Below, piece after piece: positions 40,163-48,273 of a DNA stretch of 64,000 nt. How positions within the stretch are numbered: the stretch's first letter is position 1; each line of letters begins with the position of its first letter. Origin of the DNA: Paenibacillus lignilyticus (GTDB lineage: Bacteria > Bacillota > Bacilli > Paenibacillales > Paenibacillaceae); assembly GCF_017942085.1 (NCBI RefSeq), contig NZ_JAGKSP010000002.1, positions 930,001-994,000 of the forward strand, in the 5' to 3' direction. Made by a program: the position numbers and the translations under genes. Below the pieces are notes generated by a model. The model was not told where the DNA came from. It searched no databases and saw nothing but the letters and a program-made list of their open reading frames with translations.

Positions 40163-40914
40163 CACCTAGTCGCAATAGATCGGGCCAGGCGAAATCCAAG
40201 GTCATCGATGCAAAAGGTCGGGTGGCTGCGGCGGCGGCAGGTGGCTCCGCAGCCTCTGGCCTCTTCGGCCCAGCTCCCGCCTCGAAAAATCCGATAAGGG
40301 CCGTACACTTCCTCATCATAGAGATCCCAGCACCATTCCCACACATTGCCCAACATATCGTACAATCCCCATGCGTTCGGTTCCTTTCCACCTACCTCAT
40401 GGACTTTACCGCCGGCATTCTCCGCGTACCAAGCAATCTGATCAAGCTCGCCGTACCGATAACCGGCAGTCCCTGCTTTACACGCATACTGCCACTCCGC
40501 TTCCGTAGGAAGTCGATAACCATCCGCATCCCGATTCCAATCCACGTCACCCGAGGGACGCATAGCGTAACAAGGCTGCAATCCTTCTCTCTCCGACAGC
40601 AGGTTGCAGAACTTCACGGCATCCAGCCAAGAGACGTTGACCGCCGGCAGCCTCGAATCGCCATCCGAAGGAACAGCTGCGTCCCATCCAATCTCACCGT
40701 ACACCCCCACCGTTACCGGATATCGCGCAAGCTGAAAGGGCTTAATCTCCGCTTTCCATTTCTTTTTCACCCGGTCGTCCCTTAACTCCATTTCTCCCGC
40801 AGGAATCTCTACCATCGCAATCTCGATACTGCTCCGTCTATCGGCTGACACACTGAATTCCTCCCACGATGACTCATTTCTATATACGCTCAGAAAAAGA
40901 ACTCTAGCATCCAA
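40162..40914 (-). CDS. SUMF1/formylglycine-generating-enzyme-like domain protein
   Basis: 250 residues, C-type-lectin-like SUMF1 fold: MVEIPAGEMEL, FQLARYPVTVGVYGEIGWDA, PAVNVSWLDAVKFCNLLSER, DGYRLPTEAEWQYACKAG, NAWGLYDMLGNVWEWCWDLY, RIFRGGSWAEEARGC and LGFRLARS. True aerobic FGE needs two cysteines in the GGSY-x-CHxSYC segment; here the first is Glu and only one remains (with two extra Cys nearby), so sulfatase activation is doubtful. The start is uncertain: TTG 40914 or ATG 40815. Confidence 0.82.
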   Translation of the reverse strand: MDARVLFLSVYRNESSWEEFSVSADRRSSIEIAMVEIPAGEMELRDDRVKKKWKAEIKPFQLARYPVTVGVYGEIGWDAAVPSDGDSRLPAVNVSWLDAVKFCNLLSEREGLQPCYAMRPSGDVDWNRDADGYRLPTEAEWQYACKAGTAGYRYGELDQIAWYAENAGGKVHEVGGKEPNAWGLYDMLGNVWEWCWDLYDEEVYGPYRIFRGGSWAEEARGCGATCRRRSHPTFCIDDLGFRLARSIATR

Positions 40915-40988
40915 TCATATTTTCTCTCATGTAATAATATGGAAATAGATTCACCCTCATTATGTCTTACCAAAGGAGATGTTGCAAC

Positions 40989-42500
40989 ATGGCACCATGC
41001 AATGCGCAAGCAACGGGGACATGCTCCGAAGCTGAAGGTTTAGATACGTTAGCAAGCGGAGACGCCTCGCACGCGGAAGGATTCCAGTCAACGGCGATTG
41101 CTTTTGCCTCTCATGCAGAAGGATATGCCAATACGGCTCAAGGACCTGCATCCCATGCGGAAGGTGGAAGTACACTCGCTGAGGGAATCTATTCCCATGC
41201 CGAAGGCAGAGAAACGGCTACCACCAATGAAGCTTCGCACGCGGAAGGGTTTCTATCCGTTGCAAGCGGTTTTGCCGCGCACGCGGAGGGCTACTTTACT
41301 ATTGCAATCGGACCTGCTTCCCATGCGGAAGGCGGCGGCTCGACTTCGACCGGCATCTATTCGCATGCGGAAGGCGAGGTGACGCAGGCGATCGGCGACC
41401 GCTCGCATGCGGAGGGCATGAATACAATAGCCAATGGGATGAATGCGCACGCCGAAGGGGAGTTGACCCAAGCTTCCGGCTTGGATGCTCACGCCGAAGG
41501 AATGGAGACGTTCGCTACCGGACAATGCGCGCATGCCGAAGGAGAAAGCAACACCGCCAGCGGGAGAGCATCGCATGTGGAAGGAAACCTTAACCTTGCA
41601 GCCGGCATGTTCGCGCATGCGGAAGGCCAGAGCACGGTTGCAAGCGGCGATGTCTCCCATGCCGAAGGCAACCAAAGCGTTGCCAGCGGACAATCCTCGC
41701 ACGCGGAAGGCGCCGTAACGACCGCAAGCGGATTTTCCTCGCATGCTCAAGGGGTTAATACGGTTGCTGACGGCATGTTTTCGCATGCAGAAGGGCTGAA
41801 CACTTCCACTAACCTGCTGGAAGGGGTTCATATTATGGGGAAATTCGGCTCAGCCAATGAGCTGACTTACTCGTGGTATTTGGCCAATGGATTAAGTGAC
41901 GAAGCGCCCGGCATAGCAGCGAAAATATTAAGCAATGGCGATGTGAAAATCGACGGAACGGTGAGCAGTCCTGCTGCCGACTATGCGGAGATGTTTGAAA
42001 CCTCTGACGGAAAACCTATCGAACCGGGTTATTTCCTGGCCCTAGTAGGAGATAAGGTTCGCATCGCTGCTTCTGCGGATCCCTATATCGTAGGCATTAC
42101 CAGCAGCAAACCCGCTTTTCTATCCGGAAATGCCGAACTCGGCTGGCATCGCAAATATATGACCGATGAGTGGGGACGGACCCTGTATCAGGATGTACAG
42201 ATTCCGGTGCGGCTGGACGCATCCGGCCAATTGCTCTCACCCGGACGCACAGAACGGCAGCCTATACTGAATCCTGATTGGGACCCGCTTCAAGACTACG
42301 TGCCTCGGTCAAGCCGTCCGGAATGGGTAGCTGTCGGCATGGTTGGCAAGCTGCTGGTACGCGATGATGGTTCCTGCCAGCCTGGCGGATTATGTGCGCC
42401 GAACGATAATGGCATCGCCACTCTCGCAGACAAAGGGTACTATGTGCTGAGAAGAACGCGCCCCAATCAAATACTGGTGCTGCTGGGCAACCGTTATTAA
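40989..42500 (+). CDS. 19-repeat YadA-head-like protein with Peptidase_G2 (phage tail-spike chaperone) domain
   Basis: 503 residues. ATG 40989 has AAAGGAG upstream. Residues about 14-282 are 19 copies of a 14-residue repeat, (S/A)HAEG-x2-T-x-A-x-G-x2, the type that folds as a trimeric left-handed beta-roll (YadA/Hep_Hag head). The C-terminal about 200 residues (SSPAADYAEMFETSDGKPIE, GYFLALVGDKVRIAASADPY, GKLLVRDDGSC, GYYVLRRTRPNQILVLLGNR) match the Peptidase_G2 autoproteolytic intramolecular chaperone of Bacillus phage tail fibres. No signal peptide, and no phage genes around. It may be a spore- or cell-surface fibre. Confidence 0.88.
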   Translation: MAPCNAQATGTCSEAEGLDTLASGDASHAEGFQSTAIAFASHAEGYANTAQGPASHAEGGSTLAEGIYSHAEGRETATTNEASHAEGFLSVASGFAAHAEGYFTIAIGPASHAEGGGSTSTGIYSHAEGEVTQAIGDRSHAEGMNTIANGMNAHAEGELTQASGLDAHAEGMETFATGQCAHAEGESNTASGRASHVEGNLNLAAGMFAHAEGQSTVASGDVSHAEGNQSVASGQSSHAEGAVTTASGFSSHAQGVNTVADGMFSHAEGLNTSTNLLEGVHIMGKFGSANELTYSWYLANGLSDEAPGIAAKILSNGDVKIDGTVSSPAADYAEMFETSDGKPIEPGYFLALVGDKVRIAASADPYIVGITSSKPAFLSGNAELGWHRKYMTDEWGRTLYQDVQIPVRLDASGQLLSPGRTERQPILNPDWDPLQDYVPRSSRPEWVAVGMVGKLLVRDDGSCQPGGLCAPNDNGIATLADKGYYVLRRTRPNQILVLLGNRY

Positions 42501-42516
42501 AGGTGTATTTGTGGGC

Positions 42517-42550
42517 ATAGAAAAAACCGCCTATCCATTGGCGGTTTTTC
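42517..42550. terminator. Bidirectional terminator
   Basis: AGAAAAAACCGCC...GGCGGTTTTTCTA (42517-42529 / 42538-42550): a GC stem flanked by A and T runs, serving both the repeat-protein gene (ends 42500) and the ROK fusion gene (ends 42568). Confidence 0.88.
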
Positions 42551-42567
42551 TATACCCGGTAATACAG

Positions 42568-43905
42568 CTAGAACATGCCGTTCTCATTAATGGAATGCTC
42601 CGGGACAGCCTGACCTAAATCCCACAGTTCAATGATGCGGCCATTCGCGAAACGAAAAATGTGGACGACAGCAGCTCCCAGGTCTTCAGGCTTTTGTTTC
42701 ACATGGGAGTGAACCATCACGCAATCCCCTTCCTCGATGGCGCGTTTGACTTCAAGAGTCTTGTGCGGATTCAAGGCGGCGTTTTCTTCCATCGCCAGCA
42801 TGAGCGATTCTGCATCGCCACGGAAGTAGGAATTGTGATGACGGAAGTCCGGTCCTACATAACGTTCGTAGGCCTCGCGCACCTTTCCCGAGGCTACCAG
42901 ACTTAAAAACGTCACAGCCTTCTCTTTAAGCAATTCCGTATTCAACGCGATCATCCCCTTTACAAATTCATAGATGCCTCTAAACGTACTCGCGAATGTA
43001 TCTCGGCTGATACGCACCTGTGCCTTCAGCTGCTGCGCTGCGAGCCCCGATTGGAAGGCTTCGATAAACAAGCTGCCGCTCTTGGAGATTTGCCCGCCAA
43101 GGACGATGACATCCGGGTCAAACTGCCGCAGCGCAGGCGACAAAATCACGGCCATCCGCGCGCCAAACGCCTCGAACAGCCCGATCTCCGGCTTATTTCC
43201 GCGAAGGGCGGCTTCCGCCAGCTCCCGCACATCGCTGCCACCTTCGGTGTCCGGCAACACGCCCAGCTCCTTCGCAAGCCGCAGCACGCCGCTCTTCGAG
43301 ATGTATGCGTCGGCAATCCCACCTCGGTATGGCGTCTGATACAGCCAGCCGTTAGCCGGCACATCTGCGCGATGCTTCACCAGACGGCCGTTCTCCAAGA
43401 AACAAGAGCCGAGCCCCGTCCCGATTGTAAGGCACACAGCCCGCTCTCGCCCCGGCTCCCCGTGACCGCTCCGTGAGCCGGCCGTCTCGCCAAGTCCAAA
43501 CAACGCGGCATCGTTCTCGAAAGCAATGCGGAACCGCGGCGCCAGCCGCCTCCGAAGTCCTTCATTCGCACGCAGCTTATCTTCGAGCAGCTGTCCGACG
43601 GAAAGGCCATACAGAGACTCGAATTTGCCCAACCCGCGTATCAGGCAAATTCCGTTCTCGTAATCGAAAGGGCCGGGAAATGCGAGCCCGAAGCCGCTAA
43701 TCGGTTCCTCAACCTCATCCAGCCCGCCTCGCTTCAGCATATCCTGCACAATCGCAACGAAATGCGCCAGGATGGCATCCGCCCCCAAGTTCGATTTTGC
43801 CTCATACTGCCCAATCGTCTGTTCAATGATGGAACCGTCTCGCATGACAGCTGCCTTAATCTGCGTACCGCCAACATCAAATGCCAGAATGACGCCCGGG
43901 TTCAT
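42568..43905 (-). CDS. ROK-family sugar kinase fused to a SnoaL-like domain
   Basis: 445 residues from ATG 43903-43905 (GGGAGGCG upstream). Residues 1 to about 320 are a ROK kinase: ILAFDVGGTQIKAAVMRDG, PISGFGLAFPGPFDYENGIC, RIAFENDAALFGLGETAG, ERAVCLTIGTGLGSCFLENG and DPDVIVLGGQISKSG. The usual ROK zinc motif (CxCGxxGCxE) is absent. From about 321 a SnoaL/NTF2-like domain follows (KEKAVTFLSLVASGKVREAY, YVGPDFRHHNSYF, VMVHSHVKQKP, RIIELWDLGQAVPE). An AAAGGGG and a TTG sit exactly at the junction. It lies 13 bp after the ManA-like gene. Confidence 0.88.
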   Translation of the reverse strand: MNPGVILAFDVGGTQIKAAVMRDGSIIEQTIGQYEAKSNLGADAILAHFVAIVQDMLKRGGLDEVEEPISGFGLAFPGPFDYENGICLIRGLGKFESLYGLSVGQLLEDKLRANEGLRRRLAPRFRIAFENDAALFGLGETAGSRSGHGEPGRERAVCLTIGTGLGSCFLENGRLVKHRADVPANGWLYQTPYRGGIADAYISKSGVLRLAKELGVLPDTEGGSDVRELAEAALRGNKPEIGLFEAFGARMAVILSPALRQFDPDVIVLGGQISKSGSLFIEAFQSGLAAQQLKAQVRISRDTFASTFRGIYEFVKGMIALNTELLKEKAVTFLSLVASGKVREAYERYVGPDFRHHNSYFRGDAESLMLAMEENAALNPHKTLEVKRAIEEGDCVMVHSHVKQKPEDLGAAVVHIFRFANGRIIELWDLGQAVPEHSINENGMF

Positions 43906-43918
43906 AAAGATCGCCTCC

Positions 43919-45667
43919 CTAAGCTCTGACAAATGCTTTAATCGTGCCGATTGTCCGGCCAACGCTTGGACCGCTTGGACGAATCGTATAGGCCGCAACA
44001 GAAGCCGGAACGATGAACGTTTCCGCATAACGGATGATGAATGGCTCGAACGCGCCGACCGGACTTTCCACCGTCGCCTCTTCCCCTTCGATCAAATTCA
44101 GCATATGCACGCTGCCGTTTGCTTCATGGCGAACCGGTGCGGAGAACCAGTGCCGCCGCGTCTCGATAAATTCCAGATCATGCAGCCCCGTCCGCTCTTC
44201 CTTCCAGCCTTCGCCTTCCGCCACCGGTTCAATTCGGCCGACACAGCTCTTCGTCCACTCCGTCGTCCGCTCCCACTGAATGACCTTCTCCCCATGGTCC
44301 ACATGGACAGGGCGCGGTTTGCCATCCAGCCCGAGACGATCCCAATCCCACAGCTTAAAGGTGAAAATATAGGGCGTCGCGCTAATCTCAAGCACCATGC
44401 AGCCCTCACCCGAGCAATGAACCGTCCCCGCCGGAATGAGAAAATGATCATGCTTAGCGGCCGGATACACATTCACGTACTTCTCGGCCGGGAACGTAAA
44501 GTCACCTTGCTGTGCCTTGCGCAAATCCGCCATCATTTGCTCCGAATCCACGTTGTCCTGCAGCCCCAAGTACACTTCCGCGCCGGGAACCGCCTCCAGA
44601 ATGTAATAACTCTCATCCTGCGTGTACGGCATACCGAACTGCTCACGAATGTATTCCGTCGTCGGATGCACCTGCAAGCTTAACTTCTGGCCTCCGATCG
44701 TATCGAGGAAATCGAATCGGATCGGGAATTCAGCCCCGAAACGCGAATACACCTTATCTCCCAGCAGCTTAATGGATTCGAAGAAGACCAGATTAATCGA
44801 AGGCAGCTCCAGCCGAAGCGCACCGTATTGAAAATATAAGCTGTTCTCCTCAGGCACCCCATCGAACCCCCATGCATACGGGTGGTTCCGCTTCGGCAGC
44901 TCGATGTTGGCCTCCAGCCAAGTTCCGCCCCACACGCCGGGATCGAAATACGGCACGAGCCGGAACGGCTGACTTGCCGTCTGGGCCAGACCGGCAAACA
45001 AGGCTTCCCGGGAAACCATCTTAGGAGCATCCGCCTCATTCGTATCCAGATAATAATCGATCCCGCCGAGCAGCGATTTCTTCAGTCGATCCGCCATCCG
45101 CCATTCGAAGAAGAAGCCGCGCTTGTACAACCGGAGAATATCCGTTTCCACGATATTCGTTCTCCAGTTGCTATACGTCTTCGCGCGATAACGCTGCTGA
45201 ATTTCCCAGCGCGCCAAGTCGGCGTACAGCAGCACATCGCCGCTTGTCACAAGGGTTGCGCCGAAGCCGATTACGACAACGATGCCTGACGCTACAGCAT
45301 CTATGTCGTCACGAAGCTGCTGCAGCTTGTCCGCATCATAGCATTCTTCCATTCGAAATGGCGCCATATACCCAAACACGCGGTCATCCGTCATATAGCG
45401 CTCGACCTTGCGGTCAATCTCGCCGGGCTCCAGCGCCGCATCTTCAGCTTTTATGATAAGTGCAGGTGTCCATGCCGCAGACAGTCCTGCCAGAATTTCC
45501 TCTTGTCTTACGCCGGGATAGCATTCCACGACGACAACGGCTTTCGATTTGCTTTTGCCTGAGATGGCGTCCCGTACTGTATTTCCGATTGCTTCATAAC
45601 CCGACCATGCCTCATGCTCCCAGCCCTGAATCGTCACAATCGGTTCCTTGTTGTATCCCGACTTCAT
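43919..45667 (-). CDS. Class I mannose-6-phosphate isomerase-like protein with an extra N-terminal domain
   Basis: 582 residues. The C-terminal about 370 are a cupin-type phosphomannose isomerase: GVWGGTWLEANIELP, zinc ligands in LSLQVHPTTEYI and ESYYILEAVPGAEVYLGL, and HFLIPAGTVHCSGEGCMVLE. The N-terminal about 200 resemble the uridine-kinase-like P-loop domain found on some Paenibacillus ManA homologues, but the loop ECYPGVRQEEI lacks the GKS/T of a true Walker A. It is followed by the ROK kinase gene, so mannose or fructose phosphorylation and isomerisation are probably coupled. Confidence 0.88.
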   Translation of the reverse strand: MKSGYNKEPIVTIQGWEHEAWSGYEAIGNTVRDAISGKSKSKAVVVVECYPGVRQEEILAGLSAAWTPALIIKAEDAALEPGEIDRKVERYMTDDRVFGYMAPFRMEECYDADKLQQLRDDIDAVASGIVVVIGFGATLVTSGDVLLYADLARWEIQQRYRAKTYSNWRTNIVETDILRLYKRGFFFEWRMADRLKKSLLGGIDYYLDTNEADAPKMVSREALFAGLAQTASQPFRLVPYFDPGVWGGTWLEANIELPKRNHPYAWGFDGVPEENSLYFQYGALRLELPSINLVFFESIKLLGDKVYSRFGAEFPIRFDFLDTIGGQKLSLQVHPTTEYIREQFGMPYTQDESYYILEAVPGAEVYLGLQDNVDSEQMMADLRKAQQGDFTFPAEKYVNVYPAAKHDHFLIPAGTVHCSGEGCMVLEISATPYIFTFKLWDWDRLGLDGKPRPVHVDHGEKVIQWERTTEWTKSCVGRIEPVAEGEGWKEERTGLHDLEFIETRRHWFSAPVRHEANGSVHMLNLIEGEEATVESPVGAFEPFIIRYAETFIVPASVAAYTIRPSGPSVGRTIGTIKAFVRA

Positions 45668-45874
45668 GATTAACTCCCTCTCTTCTTGCGTCTACAGCCC
45701 ACCGGATTTTTTCACCTATTTTAACACAAATAAGCAGCAAGCCGAACCTTGCTCCCGATTATTCCATTTTCGTTTTCAATTTTTCTTTTCCAAGCATCGC
45801 AACTTTATGGTAAATATAGTCGTTTAAACAGTGGTCATCTAAATTATCGATTCGAAATAGAGAAGGAGTCGCGT

Positions 45875-47947
45875 ATGAAACCACTTAAGCACTATGTTGT
45901 CTGTACTTTGGCACTGCTAACATTATTTCAAACAGCGCCGCTATCCGCGGAAGGAACGGTCGATGCACCTGTATCTGCGACCGATGCACCAACTACAACG
46001 ACGACGGGCGACTCAACGACCGCTAATCCGATCGTGAGTGCCGTACCCATTAGCAGCTTGCTCACGCCGGACAACGAGCTTGTGCTGAAGAAGAACAGCA
46101 CCGCGATGCTGTTCAACAAGAAGCCGCTGAAAGCCGCGCAGCCGTTAACGATCAAGAACGGCTCATCTTACGCCGCGCTGAACGGGATTGCAGGGCCATT
46201 CGGCTACAAGCTGTCCTATGATGCGAAGACAAAAGAATCCATCGCAAAGGCCGGGGACATCGAGCTTCGATTCAAGCCGGGCAGCGACATGATTAAACGC
46301 AACGGCGAATCGATCAAAGGCCCGGGTCCGACCTTCATCCTGAAGGGTTCGCTCATGGTACCGCTTCGCATGTGGTCGAATTTGACCGGAAGCCGCATTA
46401 TTCCGCGCGGTCTCGACACCGTCATTAGCTGGGAAGCGCCGCCATCTGCGGAATTCACTGTGCAGCCTACTGAAATTTTCGCACAGCAAACGGTTGTGGA
46501 TTATTTGGTAAACGGCGTCCCGACCGCAGTGGATGAAACGAACACCCATGAGCGCTGGGAAGGACGAGAGTCCATCTTCCAGGAAGCCGGTATGCATGTC
46601 GTAACACACTGGGTTCAAGGGGAGAACGGCGTATGGAGCGAGCCATTCAGCGTTACGGTTAACGTGCAGATGCCGAATCAGCCGCCGGTAGCTGATTTTA
46701 CAACGGATAAAACGACTTATCGCATCGGAGAGCCTGTCACGTACACCGATCTGAGCACCGATGACCGCAATGACATCATTTCCGCTAAATTCACGGGAAA
46801 TTCTCCTGCATTCTTCAGTGATGGCCAGTTCCCGGTCACGCTTGAAGTCAAAGATGGCGGGCAATTGATCGGCACCGTTACGAAGATGATTACCGTCATT
46901 CCGGAAATCCTGTACACCGAAGATGAATTTAACCTGCTCTTCACGCCGGTTGGACGCAAGTATACGATGGATGGCACGGCTGTGCGCAACTACCCGACCC
47001 TCTCCTATACGTACACGAATGAACCGGCGAGACTTGTACACAGCAACAGTCCTGAACGTTGGATGACGACAGGTCTTGTTTATGACACGGAGCTCTCAGG
47101 CTCAACCCGCTTCCTCTTCTATAACGAGAACGGAGCAGGCTACCCGCTGAAAATGTACCTAATTGCAACTAACACAAGCAGTACCGGCCAAGCTTCCGTA
47201 GGCGTCGGCGCATGGGGCAAGGGCGGTCCGGACAAATCCACCATTATGGCCGGCAAAATGGCCACGATTCGCTACATGGATGCACTTACCAAAAATGTAC
47301 CGGCTTCCTACGTGACACTCGCTCCGGGCGAATCCAAGATACTGCTCCCAGAGATGTCGAACGTTCCGGTTAAGCCGGGGGATGTGTTCTCCGCTTATGC
47401 GGACGTCGTTTCGACGACAAACATTCGCTACCGGATCGTTGTCGTTCAAGATAAACAAGATCCGCTGCCGATTCTCGACTCCTTAACGGTTATGCCACGC
47501 GATAATAAGCATGTCCGCGGCACATTCGATTACGCCGATCGCGTGATCGATCTGAGCACCTCCGAGCCGGTCGGTGCGAAGCCGCAAAGTATCCTACTCG
47601 GAGACAGCAAGATCGACAAGCTCGTGGATGGCATTGACGAGATGACCGGTCTGCTCGAGTACGATTATGGCAACTTCGGCGTCTTGTACAAAATGAAGGT
47701 GCAAGTCGCGCCTAACACGATTGTCGGCATCAATGCCAGAGGCGGTCACTATGCAGGGGCTTTCATCGTCAACGGAAAACTCGTTCCGGTTACGACCGAC
47801 AGCGCGCTCCTGACGCAAAATGAAACGGCCGTGCTCTACCGCACCGGTGCCGCAGCGGAAACGCTCGACATAGTCTTCACGCTCGCATCCGGCAGCTACT
47901 TGCCGATTAACATGACGTTCCTGCCAATGCCGCAGCTTCGTCAATAG
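45875..47947 (+). CDS. Large secreted protein with copper-amine-oxidase stalk domain
   Basis: 690 residues from ATG 45875 (GAAGGAG upstream). Signal peptide VVCTLALLTLFQTAPLSA, a Thr/Ala/Val-rich linker, a stalk domain at about 60-190 (LTPDNELVLKKNSTAMLFNK, KAAQPLTIKNGSSYAALNGI, LKGSLMVPLRMWSNLTGSRI), a PKD-like segment (NQPPVADFTTDKTTYRIGEP), then a long beta-rich C-terminus with no known motif. Surface-located; ligand unknown. Divergent from the ManA-like operon, with 207 bp between, and followed by a strong terminator. Confidence 0.85.
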   Translation: MKPLKHYVVCTLALLTLFQTAPLSAEGTVDAPVSATDAPTTTTTGDSTTANPIVSAVPISSLLTPDNELVLKKNSTAMLFNKKPLKAAQPLTIKNGSSYAALNGIAGPFGYKLSYDAKTKESIAKAGDIELRFKPGSDMIKRNGESIKGPGPTFILKGSLMVPLRMWSNLTGSRIIPRGLDTVISWEAPPSAEFTVQPTEIFAQQTVVDYLVNGVPTAVDETNTHERWEGRESIFQEAGMHVVTHWVQGENGVWSEPFSVTVNVQMPNQPPVADFTTDKTTYRIGEPVTYTDLSTDDRNDIISAKFTGNSPAFFSDGQFPVTLEVKDGGQLIGTVTKMITVIPEILYTEDEFNLLFTPVGRKYTMDGTAVRNYPTLSYTYTNEPARLVHSNSPERWMTTGLVYDTELSGSTRFLFYNENGAGYPLKMYLIATNTSSTGQASVGVGAWGKGGPDKSTIMAGKMATIRYMDALTKNVPASYVTLAPGESKILLPEMSNVPVKPGDVFSAYADVVSTTNIRYRIVVVQDKQDPLPILDSLTVMPRDNKHVRGTFDYADRVIDLSTSEPVGAKPQSILLGDSKIDKLVDGIDEMTGLLEYDYGNFGVLYKMKVQVAPNTIVGINARGGHYAGAFIVNGKLVPVTTDSALLTQNETAVLYRTGAAAETLDIVFTLASGSYLPINMTFLPMPQLRQ

Positions 47948-47974
47948 CAGCCGACGGCGAGCAGCAGGAAGCAC

Positions 47975-48020
47975 AAAAAAATGCCGCACTACGAAGTAAC
48001 TTCGTGGTGCGGCATTTTTT
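47975..48020 (+). terminator. Rho-independent terminator
   Basis: Long stem AAAAAATGCCGCACTACGAAG with its complement ending GGTGCGGCATTTTTT (47975-48020), 28 bp after the stop of the stalk-domain gene. Confidence 0.93.
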
Positions 48021-48061
48021 ATTCGCCACTTCATCAGGCGGGCACCCCTTATATCAGATTG

Positions 48062-48251
48062 AAATGTTGCCATTTACGCATCATTTCAAACGAATAGGGA
48101 GGCTGGCGAAGGAAATGCTGCCTTGCTATCAACATTTTCGGCCAAACAAGCCTCCTGGCATCCATTCTAATGCCAAATGTTGCACTTCTAGCAATATCGG
48201 GCTGTCTTAGCCCACTCTGCGGGGCAGAATGTTGCATGTCATGCAGCATTT
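48062..48251. repeat. Four-unit palindromic element, third type
   Basis: Four 25-bp units beginning at 48062, 48113, 48175 and 48227 (offsets 0/51/113/165), each close to AAATGYTGC-N7-GCARCATTT. They are mirror-symmetric about 48156. The layout matches the 185-bp elements at 7958 and 18434 with slightly longer spacing and a different unit. It lies between two converging gene ends. Confidence 0.75.
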
Positions 48252-48273
48252 TACTTGATTGTCCATCCCTAGG

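Noticed and set aside
41020..41800. DNA-level repeat or CRISPR-like array inside the 40989 gene
   Set aside because: The 42-bp period is explained by the 14-residue protein repeat; third-base variation keeps the reading frame and protein motif.
43772..44683. 303-codon plus-strand ORF across the ROK/ManA junction
   Set aside because: Antisense shadow of two genes with clear enzyme motifs; no start site.
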